Assembly: GCA_018266255.1 (NCBI GenBank)
Contig: JAFEAT010000025.1
Span: 1-64,000 of the forward strand
Source: Cyanobacteria bacterium SZAS-4
Lineage (GTDB): Bacteria; Cyanobacteriota; Vampirovibrionia; Obscuribacterales; Obscuribacteraceae
Direction: 5' to 3'
DNA length: 64,000 nucleotides
Shown here: in pieces, positions 16,485-24,865 of the stretch
How the letters are laid out: every line of letters begins with the position of its first letter
How positions within the stretch are numbered: the stretch's first letter is position 1
Translations under genes and position numbers: made by a program
The notes under the pieces: generated by a model
Databases searched by the model: none
The model's input: only the letters and a program-made list of their open reading frames with translations
What the model was told of the DNA's origin: nothing

Positions 16485-18299
16485 ATGCCGGATATTCCTC
16501 ATGAGTCAAGTCAACAACACAAGTCTGAAGGTGCCCTGAGCTGGGCTCAGCACAATGTTCTCGATCCAGCGCTGAATGCCGGTCCCCTCGCTATCTACAA
16601 TGTCGTTGCTGACGCTACTCATCTGCCCGAAGTTCACTTGGATGTGGACGACGCCAAGCCTTACAGTGCTAATTGGTTCGTGCAGAGTTTATCTGGCGGC
16701 GTTGGCGCCGCAGCTCCGTTTTTACTGGCTGGCGCTGGTGCGGGAAAAGTTTTCAGAGCTGCGGATACTGCGCTGGCCGGCACTGCGATGGGTGAAACAC
16801 TCAGCCCCATGCTCACGTCGGCGAGGGCCGCGAATGTGGCTGGTGCTGCTGCTTTCGGCGCAATGCAGAAGCCTGAAGAAGGTCACACCCGGCTTGGAAA
16901 CGCAATCGGGATGGGACTTGGCTTCATGGTGTTCGACAAAGGCAATATGCTCAGTCGTGAGTTGCCATTGGCCCAGAAACTGGTTGCCTATCCGCTAACC
17001 GGATTCGCCGGTGGTGCTGTGATGAGTGAGGGGTCGCAGCTCTTCTCGAATGGCAAGCTTGCACCAGTCGACAAAGTTCTGCAATCTGCCGTTCAAGGCA
17101 TGACGCTCAACTCAGTTATGCCGCTGGCTCACGAAGGCTTCACCCGAATTTCGACTAAGAGTGCTCCATCTGCCCCTGGCGAGCAAGCACCAAATCTCGA
17201 AGTTCGCGCAAATGGAATCATTGGCGATAACTCTGTTTCTGGTGCTGCTGAAAAAATCACACCGCAAACGACCATGGAGCTTCATGCGCTCTCCAAGGCT
17301 TATTCTGAGTGGATTCGCGACAACAGACCAAACTATCCCACCACTGAAGAATTCGCGAAACTGACGCCCGAGGAAATCGTTCAGCGTGGCTTCTATCACC
17401 CTGATGCAACTAATCTCGATCAGTTAAGTTTATTCAAAGAAGGCAAACCAAGACCTCTTCCTGACGCGGGTGTTGTTGCTAGCGAAGTTGGAAAGAGTGT
17501 GCAAGGAATGCCTATGGCGACTGCGGACGGCAACTTGATTCTCGGTGAGTGGAACATGGAATTCCTCACTGGCGACAAGGCCGCTTACTTCAAAGATTCA
17601 TATAAGCAAATTGTGCCGCGCCACCACTTGATGTTCGTGGAAGAAGCGAACGCTGAGGGCTTAGCTAAGATTGCCCAAGACAATGGATACAACTTCGAAA
17701 TTTCACGAGATAACAGCAGAGGGCAAGCCGTTGGATTTCTTGTTCATCCGCGCCTCAAGGTACTCGGCACCAGCACCTACGAAGAAATTGCAAACGTAGA
17801 TAATATTCCTGATCTCAGGCCGGCTTTCCGCGTTGATTTGCAAGACACCGCTACCGGTGAAAAGTTCTCTGCAGTAACAGTTCACTTGAAGTCGATGAGA
17901 GGCGGTCCGGAGCAAACAGCTCCAGTGCGAACGGAACAAGCTCAGCGTCTTGCAAACGTTTTAGGTCCAAACTTTTCTGGTATCATTGCCGGTGACTGGA
18001 ATACATTCCTGAATAATTCAAAAGAACTCAAGCCTCTCACCGATGCTGGATTCAAAATTCTCAATCCAACCGATGCGACATCGACACAGGCGATGGGTGG
18101 ACGACTGGATGGATTCCTTTATAAGAATCTTCCATGGATGATGTCGAATCCAGAAGTGCGCCCATTCTTCCAGAATCCAAAGATCACACGCGGTCTATCG
18201 GACCACGGACTGCTCACCACAACGTTGACGAAGAGTCCAAACGGTGGCGTATATTCCTTTGTTCCAAACTTTGTCGCTCAGGATGCGTCGCGTAACTAG
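16485..18299 (+). CDS. Ala/Gly-rich protein with C-terminal EEP nuclease/phosphatase-like domain
   Basis: The 604-residue protein has two parts. Residues about 60-230 are Ala/Gly-rich with hydrophobic helices (AAPFLLAGAGAGKVF, NAIGMGLGFMVF, LTGFAGGAVM). Residues about 340-600 have the motif order of the endonuclease/exonuclease/phosphatase fold: GEWNMEF, MFVEEAN with the metal-binding glutamate, VHLKSM with the histidine, GDWNTF with the Asp and Asn, and a closing SDHGLL. All the catalytic positions are present, so it probably cuts a phosphodiester in DNA, RNA, a lipid or a nucleotide. No classical signal peptide is present. The hydrophobic front half suggests membrane contact or export by a non-Sec route. 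Confidence 0.82.
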   Translation: MPDIPHESSQQHKSEGALSWAQHNVLDPALNAGPLAIYNVVADATHLPEVHLDVDDAKPYSANWFVQSLSGGVGAAAPFLLAGAGAGKVFRAADTALAGTAMGETLSPMLTSARAANVAGAAAFGAMQKPEEGHTRLGNAIGMGLGFMVFDKGNMLSRELPLAQKLVAYPLTGFAGGAVMSEGSQLFSNGKLAPVDKVLQSAVQGMTLNSVMPLAHEGFTRISTKSAPSAPGEQAPNLEVRANGIIGDNSVSGAAEKITPQTTMELHALSKAYSEWIRDNRPNYPTTEEFAKLTPEEIVQRGFYHPDATNLDQLSLFKEGKPRPLPDAGVVASEVGKSVQGMPMATADGNLILGEWNMEFLTGDKAAYFKDSYKQIVPRHHLMFVEEANAEGLAKIAQDNGYNFEISRDNSRGQAVGFLVHPRLKVLGTSTYEEIANVDNIPDLRPAFRVDLQDTATGEKFSAVTVHLKSMRGGPEQTAPVRTEQAQRLANVLGPNFSGIIAGDWNTFLNNSKELKPLTDAGFKILNPTDATSTQAMGGRLDGFLYKNLPWMMSNPEVRPFFQNPKITRGLSDHGLLTTTLTKSPNGGVYSFVPNFVAQDASRN

Positions 18300-18337
18300 G
18301 GCGAATCCGCAAACATACAGTTAGTGAATCCTGAATA

Positions 18338-18355
18338 GGCGATTGTGTAATCGCC
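18338..18355. other. Small hairpin after the EEP gene
   Basis: GGCGATT, a GTGT loop and AATCGCC lie 39 bases after the stop codon. No T-run follows, so it is not a standard terminator. Confidence 0.45.
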
Positions 18356-18521
18356 GAATTTGCTCACCGTTACGTGCCGCATGATCCGGCATAGCTCAGC
18401 CATTCGGATATTAACTGACCAAATGGTTTAATCTTTCGATTGAATCAAATTGGACACCTTTTGCGTCTCCCTTTTCAGACAGCTCAAATGAAACGAGTTT
18501 GTCAAATTAGGAGGATGACCC

Positions 18522-18914
18522 ATGAATCGCTTTATCAAATCCAGTCTACTTGTTGGAGCTCTGCTGACCGTCACAGGTGTGTCGTTTAGCGCACCAGCTC
18601 AGGCTGACAATAATCAGAAGTATCTCGACAATCTGGCGGTGCAGATGTATGCGAACAACGTCGCACACGGTATGAGCCCTCTGACGGGTGGCATCTACAG
18701 CCCTTACGTAAATGGCGCCATCTATGGACAAAACAACTTCAACAACGGACGTCATCGTCACAGACACCGTAACAACTACTTGAACAACCAGTATCTGAAC
18801 AATGGCTATTACAACAATAACTATGGCTATCAGCCTTATGGCTACGGCACTGGATATTATGGTAACGGTCGACCATCGATCTTTTCGCAGTTGATTAACG
18901 GCTTCGGCTATTAA
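18522..18914 (+). CDS. Secreted Asn/Tyr/Gly-rich protein
   Basis: The protein is 130 residues, with an AGGAGG ribosome site. Residues 1-28 are a Sec signal peptide with a likely cut after APAQA. The first part of the mature protein (NNQKYLDNLAVQMYANNVAHG) is polar. The rest is dominated by Asn, Tyr and Gly with a short His/Arg patch (RHRHRHR). Such composition occurs in surface, adhesive or amyloid-like exported proteins. No repeat is exact, and no family is recognised. Confidence 0.72.
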   Translation: MNRFIKSSLLVGALLTVTGVSFSAPAQADNNQKYLDNLAVQMYANNVAHGMSPLTGGIYSPYVNGAIYGQNNFNNGRHRHRHRNNYLNNQYLNNGYYNNNYGYQPYGYGTGYYGNGRPSIFSQLINGFGY

Positions 18915-19053
18915 TTCGTCGCGGATATAGTTTGGCGAAGGTAATTAGTGTGTGCGCTATCGACTTGTGTCGGTAGTGCACATCTTTTTCACTAGCAAAC
19001 GGAGCGCCGGTTTCCAAAACGGGCTCACGCGAATTGCAGTGTCTTCAATAGTT

Positions 19054-19551
19054 CTACTGAGTTTGCGGCACCGTGTAAGTATATGGCACAACGTGCTTCG
19101 AGTTAAGCGTAATTCCATTTGGTCCTGTAATTGCGCTCACCAAAAATGGTGGCACGATCTGCGCTGAGGTAGAAACATTTACATCGCCATCGATTCCCCC
19201 TCCTACATCTGCAGCAGGAACATCACGCAGGGTTTCTACAACTTGAATCTGCTCTCCAACTTTGATCGGTAAATTCTTTGGTGTTTGGTTTCGCACTACA
19301 GCGAGCGCACGTTGGTATGGTGGCTGTCCGGGTGATACATATCGGGCGCTGCCAACAACCGGCGATCCGGGAGGTCCAGAGGCTGCGGCTCTTGCAGCGT
19401 CGCGGCATATATTGTCATTGACTGTTGCGCCCAGGGCTATCGTGCCAAGGTCAACGCAAGTCAGTGCAACCGGTACTATTACTACCAGTCCAGCGCATAG
19501 TTCAGCTAATCCCTGTCCTATCCGTCGCGTCTTTGTAACTTTGCGATTCAC
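19054..19551 (-). CDS. TadE-like pilus/membrane protein
   Basis: The likely start is the GTG at 19551, seven bases after GGAAGGG; a TTG two codons upstream is less well placed. About 165 residues. The N-terminal pattern GQGLAELCAGLVVIVPVALTC resembles the TadE/TadG minor pseudopilin signature, with a glutamate just inside the hydrophobic segment. It continues with NDNICRDAARAAA, also usual in TadE-like proteins. The rest is beta-rich and exported. TadE proteins help assemble Flp pili, but no TadA, TadB, TadC or secretin genes are in the window. It is transcribed away from a second short membrane protein with similar topology. Confidence 0.72.
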   Translation of the reverse strand: MNRKVTKTRRIGQGLAELCAGLVVIVPVALTCVDLGTIALGATVNDNICRDAARAAASGPPGSPVVGSARYVSPGQPPYQRALAVVRNQTPKNLPIKVGEQIQVVETLRDVPAADVGGGIDGDVNVSTSAQIVPPFLVSAITGPNGITLNSKHVVPYTYTVPQTQ

Positions 19552-19736
19552 TTTCAAGCCCTTCCGTGTGAAGTTGATGTATGTCTCACTGCGGTTGAAG
19601 CGGATTTAGGAGTATTTATCAAACTGGGCCAAGTCTGATCTGTCCACAGAAATACAGCTGAGCTGTTTATTCCCCCTAAATTTTCTCACCGTGCCGTAAG
19701 CCAGAAAGCACAGTTAAAACCGCGCCGAGGCAAGTC

Positions 19737-20285
19737 ATGAGGAACCGCACCCAGAGAACTAAAACAGGATCGACTGTGATGAGCGAATTTGCTGCGGGCA
19801 CATGTATTCTGGTCTGTTTTCTTCTCATTCCCATCTTCAACATTGCCTTCCTACCTGTGCGTTTCATGATCAGCAACGGTGTTCTTTCTGAGCTTACTCA
19901 TCGCCTATCGCACTGCGATACGAGAACTGAATCTTACAAGGTGATGTCGGGTGACACCTGGTGGAGGAACACGCTCGCTAAATGTGGAGTCACCACCAGC
20001 GGTGAGCAGTTGACGCTTTTGATATCCAGTAGTGACGGCAGCAGATCTGTCGCTCTCAAACAAGGTGAAGTAGTGCCAAGTGATTGGTTGCCCGGTGGAA
20101 AGAATGCACCATGCATTTATTCTCTGGAAACAAGGATGAATTGCTCGGCGGACCCGCTTTTCAAGACCACTTCCATCAACGTTGCGGGGCTGACGCAGCC
20201 GGTTACTCTGTCGATGACGGGACGCTCGCAGTGGGAAAACTTATCTAGAGACCCTAGAACTTTGGCATATTACATCAACGAATAG
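19737..20285 (+). CDS. Single-pass membrane protein, TadE/TadG-like topology
   Basis: The 182-residue product is preceded by GAGG. After a basic start, the segment MSEFAAGTCILVCFLLIPIF has a glutamate followed by a hydrophobic helix, as in TadE-like proteins. The outer domain has four cysteines (HCD, KCG, PCIY, NCS) that could form two disulfides. Only eight bases separate it from the secreted protein gene at 20294, so they form an operon. It is divergent from the TadE-like gene at 19551. The family assignment is tentative because only the N-terminal pattern supports it. Confidence 0.62.
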   Translation: MRNRTQRTKTGSTVMSEFAAGTCILVCFLLIPIFNIAFLPVRFMISNGVLSELTHRLSHCDTRTESYKVMSGDTWWRNTLAKCGVTTSGEQLTLLISSSDGSRSVALKQGEVVPSDWLPGGKNAPCIYSLETRMNCSADPLFKTTSINVAGLTQPVTLSMTGRSQWENLSRDPRTLAYYINE

Positions 20286-20293
20286 GATGCACC

Positions 20294-20950
20294 ATGTTCG
20301 GTATCAAATCGATTTCTCAAACTAGCTGTCTAACCGTAGCACTCTTGCTCGCCTGTGCCACTAATTCCATGGCGAGAACGGCTCCGCTTTTGTCTCCACC
20401 CAGCCCTTTGATGCCTGGTCAGCGTGCTGCATCGCCGTCGAAACCTGAAAAGGAAAACAAACCGGCACTCATCCTGCAAGCAAAAGTGACTTCTGTCGAC
20501 AAGGAGTTCGAGCATGAAAGTTTCAAGATGCATTCTGTTGTAAAAGCATCTGTTTTCGCTTTTAAACCAGGTGACGATCAGAACAAAATTGGCTATGAGC
20601 GATTTTGGTTTCACGATGGAAAAGCCATCGGTGTAGAAAAACGAAACAACTTAGATGTGCCGGCTGGAGCCGCGGTTCAGATCCATGTGGTACAAACTTC
20701 GCTCTCTAGCCAACATACGAAGGCTGCGGCAAATGTGGTAATGCGTTTGGTGCTCGACACATTAATCCACAAGCGCGAAGTGGCTGGTGTGACTGTGTCG
20801 GCGAATGCATTTTCTGCCATCTCACAAGAGCTGCAGTTCCGCAACGGACATATTCTGCCAGAAGGGCAAGACCCTCCTCGAGACGCACATGTCATCTTTG
20901 AACTGAACGCAGAAGCATCCGATCAAAAGCAAACCTTTTATTGGATCTAG
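20294..20950 (+). CDS. Secreted hypothetical protein
   Basis: The 218-residue protein follows an AGGATG ribosome site. Residues 1-27 form a signal peptide ending NSMA. A proline-rich stretch follows, then a beta-rich domain (ALILQAKVTSVDKEFEHESF, GAAVQIHVVQTS, VVMRLVLDTL). The combination of pilus-like neighbour and exported domain suggests an envelope assembly role, but no motif proves it. It converges on the aminotransferase gene with a 16-base gap. Confidence 0.65.
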   Translation: MFGIKSISQTSCLTVALLLACATNSMARTAPLLSPPSPLMPGQRAASPSKPEKENKPALILQAKVTSVDKEFEHESFKMHSVVKASVFAFKPGDDQNKIGYERFWFHDGKAIGVEKRNNLDVPAGAAVQIHVVQTSLSSQHTKAAANVVMRLVLDTLIHKREVAGVTVSANAFSAISQELQFRNGHILPEGQDPPRDAHVIFELNAEASDQKQTFYWI

Positions 20951-20966
20951 TTATAGATTGTCGAGT

Positions 20967-22349
20967 CTAATCTGAAATCAAAGACTGTACGGCTTCGCGA
21001 AATATTGCTGTGTGCTTGTCGATATCATCGGCTGTCGTGGCAGGGCTCATTAGCGCCATGTTGTGAAATGGTGTCATGAGAATGCCTCGATTGAGCGCGA
21101 ACAAATGCATGTATAAATCCATCGGTCCGTCGATAGCAGCGGCAGCCTCGCCGCCGTTTTTCGGTGGCAGCTCTCTGAACCAATATTCGGCACGACAGCC
21201 AAGTTGCTGAACGGTCCACGGCAAGTTGAATTCACGAATTGCGTCTTCAACACCTTGTGTGAAACGAGTCGCTAACGGAATAGTTTTCTCGTAGCTAGAA
21301 TCAGTGAGAACATGTTCGAGTGTTGCACGTATCGCCGCAAGTGACAGTGCATTGCCGGCAAGAGTGCCACCGATCCCGCTTGTGTCTGATTCATCGACAG
21401 GCGTATTTTCTCGAATGCGTTTTGCCGTTTCATCGCTAAACCCGTAAGCAGCCGCTGGAATGCCGCTTGCAATCGGCTTTCCGACGGTTAGGATATCTGG
21501 AGCGAGTGAATGTAGTTTGGTATATCCACCGGGTCCCGAGCAGACTGTATGCGTTTCGTCGATGATGAGCAGTGTCCCAGTTCTCTTTGTAATCTGACGT
21601 AGAGCTTGATGGAAGCCTGAGTCTGGATGCACTATGCCGATGTTGGTCATGACCGGTTCAGCTAACACGCACGCTACGTCTTCGGAGGCTAAAGCTTCTT
21701 CGAGTGCCGCTATATCGTTGAATTCGATCACTTTGGTCGTCATAGATGGATCGACAGGAGGTCCGAGATTGCCCTTTCTTGGCACAGGCTTGCCGTTTTC
21801 CAGTGTAATGAAAGTTTCATCGACAGTGCCGTGGTAGCACCAATTGAACACGAGAATTTTTTTGCGCCCGGTAATTTTCCTTGCTAGTCGAATTGAGAAT
21901 CGATTCGCGTCGGTGGCGGTCATCGCTATTTGCCAATATTTGAGTCCGAATCTGCGGGTCAACTCTTTTCCCACCCAGAGAGCATCTTCGGTCGGCAACA
22001 TGAAGGTGGTGCCCTTCTTGATTCTTTCAACTATGGCGTCTTGTGATGCTTGCGGCGCGTGTCCGGTCATTGCGCCAGTGTCGCCTAGACACAGGTCAAT
22101 GTAGTCGTGTCCGTCGACGTCGGTGAAATGTGCGCCGCTAGCTCTGTCAACAAAAATTGGGAAAGAGCCTGCCCAACGCACCATCCAGTTCATCGGCACT
22201 CCGCCGAGTAAATATTGCTTTGATTCTTCGAAAAGAGCTTTTGATTTCGGGTGCGATTCTTCGAAACGCTTTTGTTCTTTTGAGATCAGCGACTGTAGCC
22301 GGTCGCGATTGATTATTTTTGTGTTCGAAGCTGTAATTTCCACTTTCAA
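20967..22349 (-). CDS. Class III PLP aminotransferase (glutamate-1-semialdehyde mutase-like)
   Basis: The product is 460 residues. Class III hallmarks are HFTDVDGHDYIDLCLGDTGA near the N-terminus, FNWCYHGTVDE, the Asp of IIDETHTV that contacts the PLP ring, and the Schiff-base lysine in DILTVGKPIASG. The order is like HemL, but GSAM proteins usually read EVMTGFR where this has ETHTVCSGPGGY, so the substrate is probably another amino acid or amine. It starts at the ATG that overlaps the stop codon of the upstream membrane protein gene (ATGA), so the two are co-translated. Confidence 0.88.
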   Translation of the reverse strand: MKVEITASNTKIINRDRLQSLISKEQKRFEESHPKSKALFEESKQYLLGGVPMNWMVRWAGSFPIFVDRASGAHFTDVDGHDYIDLCLGDTGAMTGHAPQASQDAIVERIKKGTTFMLPTEDALWVGKELTRRFGLKYWQIAMTATDANRFSIRLARKITGRKKILVFNWCYHGTVDETFITLENGKPVPRKGNLGPPVDPSMTTKVIEFNDIAALEEALASEDVACVLAEPVMTNIGIVHPDSGFHQALRQITKRTGTLLIIDETHTVCSGPGGYTKLHSLAPDILTVGKPIASGIPAAAYGFSDETAKRIRENTPVDESDTSGIGGTLAGNALSLAAIRATLEHVLTDSSYEKTIPLATRFTQGVEDAIREFNLPWTVQQLGCRAEYWFRELPPKNGGEAAAAIDGPMDLYMHLFALNRGILMTPFHNMALMSPATTADDIDKHTAIFREAVQSLISD

Positions 22350-23041
22350 TCATCCTCCATCTCGATTTCGTCAAGTTCGTCGTTGCAGACCCACCGCATG
22401 TAAACAAGCGCTGTAGCGACGCTTTGAACCATGAAGGCAACAAACGGCACAATCAAGGTGAAGCCAAGCGCAGTGCTGACGCCAAAGAAGCCGAGGTCGA
22501 GAATTGCCAGTGGAATCCAGATGCGGTTGGTTTCGATCCAGCTGCGTTTCATTGCTTCAATCGGTCCTAGTCCCTGGTCTACAACAAAGTAAGGAGCTAG
22601 TTGAAACTTCAGAAAAATGACGGGGCTGACTACTACGCCCACCATAGTAAAGGATGGCAGCGCGGTTGCGATAGTCGACAAGACCAGGACCGCAGCGGCA
22701 GAAAACATCTGTGAGATTGGTCTGAATATCATTGCAATGCTCACTTTATCTCGTCTGGCGATTTTCAAAGTGATGAAAATCCAGCCAGCATAAAATCCAC
22801 CGATCATCAGACCGGGCACGAGCAGTCCGAGCAAGCTCGCAGGTCCGGCGTCTTTGGTGTGCAAAATCATTTTATCGATGAGCAAACCTACAAAACACCC
22901 GATGCCCATGAGCACAACTGGTCCGAACAGACTAACGAACCAGGCGCTGATTAACGGAAAGGCTTGCTGAAGGCTTATGTTACCAGCTTCTTTCAGGAGT
23001 TCGAGTGAGGTGAGGCTATTTTTTCTAAGTTCAATTTCCAT
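22346..23041 (-). CDS. Multi-pass membrane protein co-translated with the aminotransferase
   Basis: The 231-residue protein has about five hydrophobic segments (FPLISAWFVSLFGPVVLMGI, LLGLLVPGLMIGGFYAGWIF, AAAVLVLSTIATALPSFTMV, WIPLAILDLGFFGVSTALGF, LIVPFVAFMVQSVATALVYM). Between them is a conserved-looking loop (LAPYFVVDQGLGPIEAMKRS), a pattern shared with DUF975-like and related integral membrane families. The acidic tail DELDEIEMEDD is cytoplasmic. The stop codon overlaps the aminotransferase start. A transport or partner role with that enzyme is possible but not shown. Confidence 0.75.
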   Translation of the reverse strand: MEIELRKNSLTSLELLKEAGNISLQQAFPLISAWFVSLFGPVVLMGIGCFVGLLIDKMILHTKDAGPASLLGLLVPGLMIGGFYAGWIFITLKIARRDKVSIAMIFRPISQMFSAAAVLVLSTIATALPSFTMVGVVVSPVIFLKFQLAPYFVVDQGLGPIEAMKRSWIETNRIWIPLAILDLGFFGVSTALGFTLIVPFVAFMVQSVATALVYMRWVCNDELDEIEMEDD

Positions 23042-23107
23042 CGGAATACTCTCGTTTACCGCGTTGCTATATTAACCGAAATCGCTACTTGGATGGCGAA
23101 TTATTGA

Positions 23108-24865
23108 TCAATTCGCGTACGGCAGTGTAAATGTAAAACGTGCTCCACCCGAAGGTTCGTTGGTAGCATATATGGTGCCTTTATGTCCGATCACAATCAA
23201 GCGACTTATTGCCAGTCCGAGACCACTGCCGCCTTCTTTGGTTTGCTTACTCTTAGGTGCGACTTCAAATGCTGTAAATACCTTTTCGACGTACTCAGGT
23301 GGAATTCCCGGTCCCTGGTCGATAATGCTCACTTCAACGTGGTTTTTCTGCTCAGTCGCCACAATTGAAACAACCCCGTCAGTTTTACAGTATCGAATTG
23401 CGTTGGAGAGCAAGTTGACTAACAGTTGCGTGATGCGCTCGCCATCAGCGTAGACGAATGCATTCGAACTTCCCGTTTGGATTCGAATGTTTGATTTGGT
23501 GGCGTGCGCAAGAACTTCTTGCTCTGCTTGTTTCATCAAGCTGCTCAAGCTGATTCGTTGCTTTTTAAAATTCATCTGCCCTGATTGTAGTTTTTCGAAG
23601 TCGAGCAAATCTGTTACCAGCCGAATTAATCGATCTAGGCTACGGGTGACGGAGACGAAAACTGGTTGTGCTGCCTCTGGGATTGCGCCTAACTGTCCTC
23701 CGATGCTTTTTGAGATAGTATCGGAAACCGACATGAGGGGCGAGCGCAGTTCATCGCTGATCATCGCAATGAAGTCTTCTTTCAAGCGCTCTACTTTTTT
23801 CTGCTCGGTGATGTCGCTGACGACGCAGAATAGGCTCTGGTCAGTCTCGGACCAAAACGATGACCACGACGTTTCGACGATTTTATTGTCGCTAGTCAGA
23901 AGACTGAGTTCGAAACTTCTGGTGCCTTCAATTTTGCACGAGGCCGAAAGTTGTTCGTCAGAATACAAAGACTTTTCGGGAGGTACCACATCCAATAACG
24001 ATAGTTTTGACAGTTTTTCGGGGGCATAGCCGAGTAACTGCCGAGCAAACGGATTCGCTTTGACAAAGGCTCCATCTCGAGTTAGTGAACAAATCAGGTT
24101 GGCTGAATTGTCGATGGTTGCATGTTCTCGTTGCTCAGCTTCTCTGATTGCATGATCCATTACGTGAAAAATCTGATCAACTCTAGCCAGGTCGTCGTCG
24201 CCAGTGATCGGCTTTTCTAATGGTTGCCGGCGATGAAATCGTTTCGCGTTGGCTGTGATTAGTTCTACTAATTTGCGTGTGTTGTGTGCACAAAGAGCGG
24301 CAAGGATTAACGAGAGTACCATACTGCATATGGTGGCGATCCAAACAGCGTGAATTATATTGATTCGTCGCCGAGATTCAAAATTTAGCTCATGCCGAGC
24401 GTTTTCGGCAGCAACTATTTTGTTTGTCACTTCTGTCAATTGGTTGGACAAATTCAGTATCTCTGGGGTCACGTCTTCATGTTTCTGGTGGTCTTGGCGC
24501 TCCACATTCAAAAAGCGAAAGACGTGCATCAGGTCTTCACCTGCCTTGACGAGCTCGGCATCATATTCTCGATACTCAGGAATTTTTACAAGTTCTTGGT
24601 GTGCAACGTCGATTTGATTTTCAAGATTTCGGTTTTCCATTTCGGAGCGTGCCGCAATGCCGTCAAAAGAGACGAAGGCTTCACCGAGGGAACGATAAAG
24701 ACTGCTGCTGATTAAGTCGCACTGCTGAACTAGTTCGCTGGAGGCTACCGATTTGCTCACTTCTTCTTGTGCTCTGAAAATCCACACGATTAAAAAGATT
24801 GACAACAGCAACTGGAAAATCAGAGGCAGGCAGATAACGATTAATCCCTGTTTCGCCAGTTTCAT
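23108..24865 (-). CDS. Membrane sensor kinase with intact ATP site but Asp in place of the phospho-acceptor His
   Basis: The 585-residue protein has an N-terminal membrane helix (9-30), an outer sensor of about 140 residues, a second helix (about 175-195), a HAMP-like segment, a PAS domain (about 245-355) and a kinase core. The dimerisation helix reads FIAMISDELRSPLMSV: the expected histidine is D371 (codon GAT, 23753-23755). The ATP lid is complete, with N box NLLSNAIRY, G1 DQGPGIPPE (from D516) and G2 GGSGLGLAIS. It should bind ATP but cannot phosphorylate itself at the usual site. Its ATG overlaps the stop of the upstream kinase gene. No response regulator gene adjoins. Confidence 0.93.
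   Translation of the reverse strand: MKLAKQGLIVICLPLIFQLLLSIFLIVWIFRAQEEVSKSVASSELVQQCDLISSSLYRSLGEAFVSFDGIAARSEMENRNLENQIDVAHQELVKIPEYREYDAELVKAGEDLMHVFRFLNVERQDHQKHEDVTPEILNLSNQLTEVTNKIVAAENARHELNFESRRRINIIHAVWIATICSMVLSLILAALCAHNTRKLVELITANAKRFHRRQPLEKPITGDDDLARVDQIFHVMDHAIREAEQREHATIDNSANLICSLTRDGAFVKANPFARQLLGYAPEKLSKLSLLDVVPPEKSLYSDEQLSASCKIEGTRSFELSLLTSDNKIVETSWSSFWSETDQSLFCVVSDITEQKKVERLKEDFIAMISDELRSPLMSVSDTISKSIGGQLGAIPEAAQPVFVSVTRSLDRLIRLVTDLLDFEKLQSGQMNFKKQRISLSSLMKQAEQEVLAHATKSNIRIQTGSSNAFVYADGERITQLLVNLLSNAIRYCKTDGVVSIVATEQKNHVEVSIIDQGPGIPPEYVEKVFTAFEVAPKSKQTKEGGSGLGLAISRLIVIGHKGTIYATNEPSGGARFTFTLPYAN

Noticed and set aside
23487..24029. A 180-codon plus-strand frame
   Set aside because: It is antisense to the kinase core and PAS domain of the sensor kinase, which carry family motifs.
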